Positions 59,302 through 64,000 of a stretch of DNA of 64,000 nt are shown here, one piece after another. The notes beneath the pieces were generated by a model. It was not told the DNA's origin. It worked only from the letters and a program-made list of their open reading frames with translations, and did not search any database. Within the stretch, counting starts at the first letter, position 1. The number at the start of each line of letters is the position of its first letter. This DNA is from Bacteroidota bacterium. Its GTDB lineage: Bacteria > Bacteroidota > Rhodothermia > Rhodothermales > Rubricoccaceae. The translations under genes and the position numbers were made by a program. The stretch spans positions 1 to 64,000 of the forward strand of contig JBCBNX010000019.1 of the NCBI GenBank assembly GCA_039821555.1, in the 5' to 3' direction.

Positions 59302-61836
59302 GTGTTCCGTACCTACTTTCGCACCACCGTCCGCACATTTCGTCGCCAGCCAGGCTACGCGGCGCTCAATGTGGCGGGGCTCGCGCTTGGCCTCGCCGCG
59401 TGCTTGCTCATCGGAGCCTACGTCGTGGACGAACTGAGCTACGACCGCTTCCACGCCGACGTCGACCGCATCGTTCGGGTTGTGATTGACGAGGGGGGCG
59501 AGCCGGATGGGACGTTCACCGGTCCGCAGTTTGCGCTTACGCTGCCGGACGCGTTTCCGGAGATTGAGCAGACAGCACGGGTGCTCCGAACCCGGGCGCT
59601 CGTCGCCTACACCGACCGAGAACTGGGCATCAACCAGCGCTACAACGAAGACAACGTGCTCTACGTCGACTCGTCGTTCTTCGACGTGTTCGGCTTCGAG
59701 TTTGTCTCGGGCGATGCGGGTGCGTTCGCTGGTCGGGATGCGATCCTGCTCACCGAGTCCGCCGTCCCGCGCTACTTCGACGATGCCGACCCAGTCGGGA
59801 AAACGATGACGCTCAGCAATGTCGCCGAGCGCACCTACACGGTCGCGGGCGTCCTGGCAGACCCACCCTCGACCTCGCACCTCGATTTCGACGTCGTCAT
59901 CCCCTACGGTGCCTATTACGCCGAGCACGGCATCCCCTACGAGGTCTACTCGTTCTTCTGGCCGACGGGCTTGACTTACCTCCGCCTTGCGCCGGGGTCC
60001 GACATCGCCGCGATGGAGGCTCGCATGGAAGCCTACGAAGAGGAACTGCGCGAGGAGCAGTATGCCACTCAGTTTGACGTGCGGTTGGAGCGGCTCAGCG
60101 ACATCCGTCTCGTGGGCGGCTACGACGCGCCCGGTACCTTGCCCCAAGTGCGCGCCTTCGGGGCCATCGCGGTTTTCATCCTGCTGCTCGCCTGCATCAA
60201 CTTCATGAACCTGGCGACGGCGCGGGGCGCACAGCGGGCCAAAGAGGTGGGCGTCCGCAAGTCGATCGGCGCGCGGCGCGGCCAGGTAGCCGGGCAATTT
60301 CTCGGCGAGGCGCTCTTGATGAGCGGGCTCGCGCTCGTGCTAGCCATCGGGCTCGCGCAGGCAGCGCTGCCGTGGTTCAACGGCGTTGCAGCCAAAGAGC
60401 TCACGCTCGGGTATGGGACGCTGGGCTTTTGGGCAGCACTGGTGGGGATCGTCGCCCTGACTGGCCTTCTGGCAGGCAGCTATCCCGCGCTGGTGTTGAG
60501 TCGGTTCCAGCCCGCCGCGGTGCTGAAAGGGACGGTAAGCAGCGGTCAGGCGGGCGCGCGACTCAGGCAAGGCCTGGTCGTGTTTCAGTTCACCGTCTCG
60601 GTCGCGCTCCTGATCGCCACCGCCGTCGCGTGGCAGCAGCTCACCTTCATGCGGGAGGCAAACCTGGGCTTCGACGATGAGCAGGTGGTGATGCTCCAGG
60701 GGACAGGTCTGGAAGGAACATGGGGAGAGGACGGCACGCCCTCCCGCTACCCCATCCTGAAAGACCGCTTGGAGACGCTGCCCATGGTCCAAGCCGTGGC
60801 TGAGACGGGCACCGTCCCCGGTGTCAGCGACGGCGGCTCCTACACCACCGAGGTGCGCGGGACCCCCATCGGTCGCGACGGCACGCCGGTCGATTTCGTG
60901 GACGAGGACTACTTCGACTTGTTGGGCATCGAGTCGATTGCAGGACGCACCTTTGGCGAGGCTTACGCAGCGGATGTGGGGGGCATGGAGACCGTCACCT
61001 ACGACGACAACGATTTCGTGACGGTGCGCCACGTAGATCGTGGCTTTGTCGTCAACGAGTCATTCGCGCGTGAGTTGATCGGTGCTCCGGCGGCGGGTGA
61101 GGAGCTGACCGAGGACCAGCTTGAGGAGGCCCTCGGGATTCCGCTACGGTTCTACGTCACCGAAAACGACATCGTGTACAACGATTACCGGGGCACAGTC
61201 GTCGGTGTGGTGCCCGATGTGCACGGCGCAAGCCTGCGCCGAGTGATCCGGCCGCGTGCGTACCAGCTTGACCGGACGCCGAACGACACCTACTTCCTTC
61301 TTAGTCGGGTCCTCGTGAAATTGCAGCCCGGGCCAGCCGACGCGGCCCTGGCAGCGATCGAAGACGTCTGGAAGACGGTCGCGCCAGAGCGCCCGTTCGC
61401 TCCCGAATTCCTTGACGAGCGCGTGGAAGCCCTCTATCGCAGCGAGGCGCGGATGAGTGAGGTCATCGGCGTGTTTGCGCTGCTTGCGGTGGTCGTGGCC
61501 TGTTTGGGGCTATTCGGGCTGGCGAGCTACACGGCTGAGCGGCGCCGCAAAGAGATCGGCGTGCGCAAGGTGCTCGGCGCGTCCGTGCCAGGTCTCGTCG
61601 TGCTCCTCGCCAAAGACTTCCTGCTGCTCGTAGCGCTTGCGTCCGTCCTCGCTGCGCCGCTCGCGTGGTGGGCGATGCGGGGGTGGCTCGCCGATTTCGC
61701 CTACCGCATCGACCTAGGACCTGGGCTGTTCATAGCCGCGATCAGCCTCGCCCTCGTGGTGGCGCTGGCTACGGTGGCTGGACAGTCCTTCCGCGCCGCT
61801 CGCCTGGACCCCATCAAGAGCCTTCGGCACGAATGA
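59302..61836 (+). CDS. FtsX/MacB-like ABC transporter permease
   Basis: 844 residues from GTG 59302. A first helix (about 20-44) is followed by a MacB-type periplasmic core domain (about 45-280), three FtsX-type helices with CINFMNLATARGAQRAKEVGVRK (about 296-318), a second periplasmic domain and three more helices with LASYTAERRRKEIGVRKVLGAS. This doubled FtsX architecture is typical of Bacteroidota permeases that work with an ATPase from another operon. No ATPase is adjacent. A paralogue follows immediately. Confidence 0.9.
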   Translation: MFRTYFRTTVRTFRRQPGYAALNVAGLALGLAACLLIGAYVVDELSYDRFHADVDRIVRVVIDEGGEPDGTFTGPQFALTLPDAFPEIEQTARVLRTRALVAYTDRELGINQRYNEDNVLYVDSSFFDVFGFEFVSGDAGAFAGRDAILLTESAVPRYFDDADPVGKTMTLSNVAERTYTVAGVLADPPSTSHLDFDVVIPYGAYYAEHGIPYEVYSFFWPTGLTYLRLAPGSDIAAMEARMEAYEEELREEQYATQFDVRLERLSDIRLVGGYDAPGTLPQVRAFGAIAVFILLLACINFMNLATARGAQRAKEVGVRKSIGARRGQVAGQFLGEALLMSGLALVLAIGLAQAALPWFNGVAAKELTLGYGTLGFWAALVGIVALTGLLAGSYPALVLSRFQPAAVLKGTVSSGQAGARLRQGLVVFQFTVSVALLIATAVAWQQLTFMREANLGFDDEQVVMLQGTGLEGTWGEDGTPSRYPILKDRLETLPMVQAVAETGTVPGVSDGGSYTTEVRGTPIGRDGTPVDFVDEDYFDLLGIESIAGRTFGEAYAADVGGMETVTYDDNDFVTVRHVDRGFVVNESFARELIGAPAAGEELTEDQLEEALGIPLRFYVTENDIVYNDYRGTVVGVVPDVHGASLRRVIRPRAYQLDRTPNDTYFLLSRVLVKLQPGPADAALAAIEDVWKTVAPERPFAPEFLDERVEALYRSEARMSEVIGVFALLAVVVACLGLFGLASYTAERRRKEIGVRKVLGASVPGLVVLLAKDFLLLVALASVLAAPLAWWAMRGWLADFAYRIDLGPGLFIAAISLALVVALATVAGQSFRAARLDPIKSLRHE

Positions 61837-61890
61837 TCCGCTGCGCGGCGTCGCAGGTCGCCGATCCCAAGTCAAAGGTCTTGGGGTGCT

Positions 61891-61939
61891 GACCTGGGAC
61901 CTGCGACCCTAGACCTGCGACCCTAGACCTGCGACCTAT
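61891..61939 (+). repeat. 7-bp tandem repeat running into the permease start codon
   Basis: Seven consecutive heptamers, GACCTGG, GACCTGC, GACCCTA, GACCTGC, GACCCTA, GACCTGC and GACCTAT, cover 61891-61939. The last two bases are part of ATG 61938. The array therefore forms the entire leader and ribosome-binding region of the second permease gene, with no normal Shine-Dalgarno sequence visible. Confidence 0.85.
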
Positions 61940-64000
61940 GCTCAAGAACTACCTCATCGTTGCGCTCCGGGCGCTGCGCCGCCAGCCCGGGCATGCCGCG
62001 CTCAACATCACAGGACTGGCCGTCGGCATTGCGGCGGCCGTGGTGTTGCTGCTCTTCGTGGACCACGAGCGTTCGTTCGACCGGCATCACGAGGGGGCGG
62101 GAGACCTCTACTTGGTTGCCGAACGCCACGTTACGCCGGAGGACACCTATGAATGGGCCGCTACGAGGACGCCCGTGCTCCCGGTCATCGTGGACGAGCT
62201 GCCAGAGGTGGTCGCTGGGAGCCGCTGGGGCTGGTCGCAGGCGTGGTTTGCCCACGGCGATACCCGCCTGGAAGTCGCCATCCGTTATGCCGACCCTGGC
62301 CTCGAAGCGTCGCTGACGATTCCGGTGCTCGCGGGGGACTTGCGTGCTGCGCTCACCGAGCCGGGCCGCGTCGCCATAAGCGCGTCGACCGCAGCCAAAC
62401 TGTTTGGGGACCGATTGCCGGAAGCCGTACTGGGCGAAGTGATCGACATCGACTTTGGCGATGCCAGCTACACCGTTGCTGCGATCGTGGCCGATCCGCC
62501 CGAGTCGACCAACTTCGAGTTCGAGGCGTTGGGGCCCTATGCGACCTACATCGAGCAGCGCGGCGGTGCGCGCTTCGGCGACAACTGGGCGTCGGTGACA
62601 GCCAACGCGCTCGTCCGCCTCGTGCCCGGAACCGACCCGGCCGGGCTGGCAGGCAGTCTTGAGTCCATCAGGACGACGTACTTCCAGGACGCGGAGGGTA
62701 GCGACATCACGGTCTACCTCAACCCGATCACAACCATCCGAGCGGAGTGGGCAGGGAACGGAACGCTGCTCGTCCTCCTCGCTGTCATCGCTGGGATCAC
62801 CCTGCTGGTGGCCGTCATCAACTTTACGAACCTTGCCACGGCGCAAGCGCTGCGCCGGTCGAAAGAGGTCGGCGTGCGAAAGGCCATCGGGGCGGGACGG
62901 CGGCAACTCGCAGCCCAGTTTCTCGGCGAAGCGCTGCTCACGGTCAGCTTCGCGCTCGTGCTCGCGCTCGTGCTGGTACTGACGTTGGTGCCCACGTTCA
63001 ACACGGTGTTCGAGACCGCCATTCATTTCAATGCGCTGCGCCACGGCCCGGGGCTGGTCGCGCTCGGAGGCGTGCTCGCAGTGATGGCTGGGGCCTATCC
63101 CGCTCTCGTGCTCTCGGGGCTGCGTCCCATCGAGACGCTCAAAGGGCGTGGCCCACGACGCATGTCCGGGGCTGGCGTGCAGCGCGGGCTCGTCGTCGTG
63201 CAGTTTGCGCTCGCCGTAGTCCTTATCGCGGGAACGACGACGGTGTGGCAGCAGGTGCAGCACCTCCGCAGCCAAGACGCGCGTTTCGACACCGCGAGCG
63301 TGCTCCGCGTCCCCGTGCTGACCGAGCCACTGCCTGAGGACGGCGCGGACGCTGCGCTCACCGCAGCCCGTGACCGGCTCCTGGCCGACTCGCGCATCGA
63401 GAGCGTCGCGTTCTCGACGGTTGTCCCGAGCCGCTACTATGTCAACTTCAACAGCTTCGGTCGCGAAGGTGCCTCGTTCGAAGAGCTCGTCCGCACGCGC
63501 CAGGCGACGATCGGGCTTGACTACGTCGAGGCCGTCGGGCTGTCGTTGCTCTCCGGCCGTGGCTTCCGCCCAAGCGATGCACTCACGCGGGAGGAGACCG
63601 GGACGCGCGCGGTTCCTGTCCTCCTCAACGAGACGGCCGCGGCGGCATACGGAGGCGTGCAGCCTGGCGACCGCATCCAGAACAGCGGTGGGCAGGCGCA
63701 CGAAGTCGTCGGCATCGTGGCCGACTTCCAGTACCGGACGGCCGCCGAGGGCATCGAGCCACTGCTTCACTATTTCGGTGACCCGGAGCCGTCGGGCTAC
63801 AGCTCGATGGTGGTGCGGACGCAGCCCGGCGAAGCGGAGGCTGGCATGGCGTTGCTGCGCGCCGTGTGGGCCGACCTCTACCCGTCGCTGGAGTTCGAAG
63901 GTGTGTTCATCGACGAGGCGTTCAACGAGTTCTACGAGGCGCAAGAACGTGTCGGACTCATCGTGACGCTCTTCGCGGGCATCGCGCTTGCGTTGGCGTG
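61938..64000 (+). CDS. FtsX/MacB-like ABC transporter permease (3' end outside the window)
   Basis: At least 687 residues, still open at the right edge. The N-terminus MLKNYLIVALRALRRQPGHA and a first helix are followed by a MacB-type periplasmic domain and FtsX helices with VINFTNLATAQALRRSKEVGVRKAIGAG. It is a paralogue of the permease just upstream (shared NFxNLATAxxxRxxKEVGVRKxIGA), implying tandem duplication followed by divergence. The C-terminal three helices are not in the window. Confidence 0.88.
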   Translation, partial: MLKNYLIVALRALRRQPGHAALNITGLAVGIAAAVVLLLFVDHERSFDRHHEGAGDLYLVAERHVTPEDTYEWAATRTPVLPVIVDELPEVVAGSRWGWSQAWFAHGDTRLEVAIRYADPGLEASLTIPVLAGDLRAALTEPGRVAISASTAAKLFGDRLPEAVLGEVIDIDFGDASYTVAAIVADPPESTNFEFEALGPYATYIEQRGGARFGDNWASVTANALVRLVPGTDPAGLAGSLESIRTTYFQDAEGSDITVYLNPITTIRAEWAGNGTLLVLLAVIAGITLLVAVINFTNLATAQALRRSKEVGVRKAIGAGRRQLAAQFLGEALLTVSFALVLALVLVLTLVPTFNTVFETAIHFNALRHGPGLVALGGVLAVMAGAYPALVLSGLRPIETLKGRGPRRMSGAGVQRGLVVVQFALAVVLIAGTTTVWQQVQHLRSQDARFDTASVLRVPVLTEPLPEDGADAALTAARDRLLADSRIESVAFSTVVPSRYYVNFNSFGREGASFEELVRTRQATIGLDYVEAVGLSLLSGRGFRPSDALTREETGTRAVPVLLNETAAAAYGGVQPGDRIQNSGGQAHEVVGIVADFQYRTAAEGIEPLLHYFGDPEPSGYSSMVVRTQPGEAEAGMALLRAVWADLYPSLEFEGVFIDEAFNEFYEAQERVGLIVTLFAGIALALA

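Noticed and set aside
61891-61939. The heptamer array as a CRISPR array
   Set aside because: Units are 7 bp with no spacers and no cas genes; it is a simple tandem repeat.
61923-63944. A 673-codon open frame on the minus strand opposite the second FtsX-like permease
   Set aside because: The plus strand encodes clear FtsX motifs there; the antisense frame is Arg/Gly/His-rich and without domains.

Overview
The window looks like about 64 kb of chromosome from a high-GC member of the Bacteroidota/Rhodothermota assemblage (Rhodothermales-like). That placement is an inference. It rests on Bacteroidota-type families (a DUF4270 lipoprotein, a DUF6913-like protein, PorT-like barrels, FtsX/MacB-like permeases with separate ATPases, stand-alone SucC and SucD) combined with strongly GC-rich codon use. 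I see no rRNA, tRNA, CRISPR array, prophage or intact insertion sequence. The content is mostly core metabolism, envelope and signalling genes. Layout: 0.4-7.2 kb holds a glycogen-synthase-like N-terminal-domain protein, a DUF4270 lipoprotein, an outer-membrane protein, a TPR protein, an FNT channel on the minus strand and an unknown exported protein. 7.4-14.8 kb holds secD, secF, a STAS-domain protein, purA and a bifunctional aspartokinase/homoserine dehydrogenase. 14.9-18.5 kb holds an unknown protein, a Nat-type ABC exporter pair and a small barrel protein. 18.6-27.4 kb holds rnr (with a duplicated tail beside it) divergent from gltBD. 27.4-37.8 kb holds a DUF5671-like membrane protein, sucD, engB, a lipoprotein, a rhomboid protease, a HAD phosphatase, a PAP2 phosphatase, a double jelly-roll exported protein, lpdA, a Phd-like protein, a small GNAT and folE2. 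38-42.5 kb is a red-light sensing module: heme oxygenase, bacteriophytochrome kinase, Rcp-like regulator and a REC-PAS protein. 42.6-64 kb holds a DUF6913-like protein, a sodium symporter, a PgpH-type HD phosphohydrolase, a GntR/M20 operon, a YbdK-like ligase, an unknown protein, an alpha-oxoamine synthase, an LptF/G permease, sucC, an orphan ABC ATPase, a GNAT, DoxX, a one-cysteine TlpA-like protein and two tandem FtsX-like permeases, the last cut by the window edge. How the genes work together: GltBD makes glutamate; PurA and ThrA use aspartate; SucC and SucD form one enzyme although encoded 26 kb apart; LpdA feeds 2-oxoacid dehydrogenases; SecD/SecF, LptF/G, DoxX and the ABC permeases serve the envelope. 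Heme oxygenase and the phytochrome overlap by one base (TGATG), so pigment synthesis and photoreceptor should be co-produced. The most distinctive non-coding signals are these: a diverged second copy of the rnr 3' end; large inverted repeats in the secD-secF and secF-STAS gaps; several different short tandem repeats placed just before start codons, one a heptamer array that runs into the ATG; twin GAAGCGCTT boxes between rnr and gltB; and a gene-free block at 30.25-30.6 kb with a minus-strand terminator.
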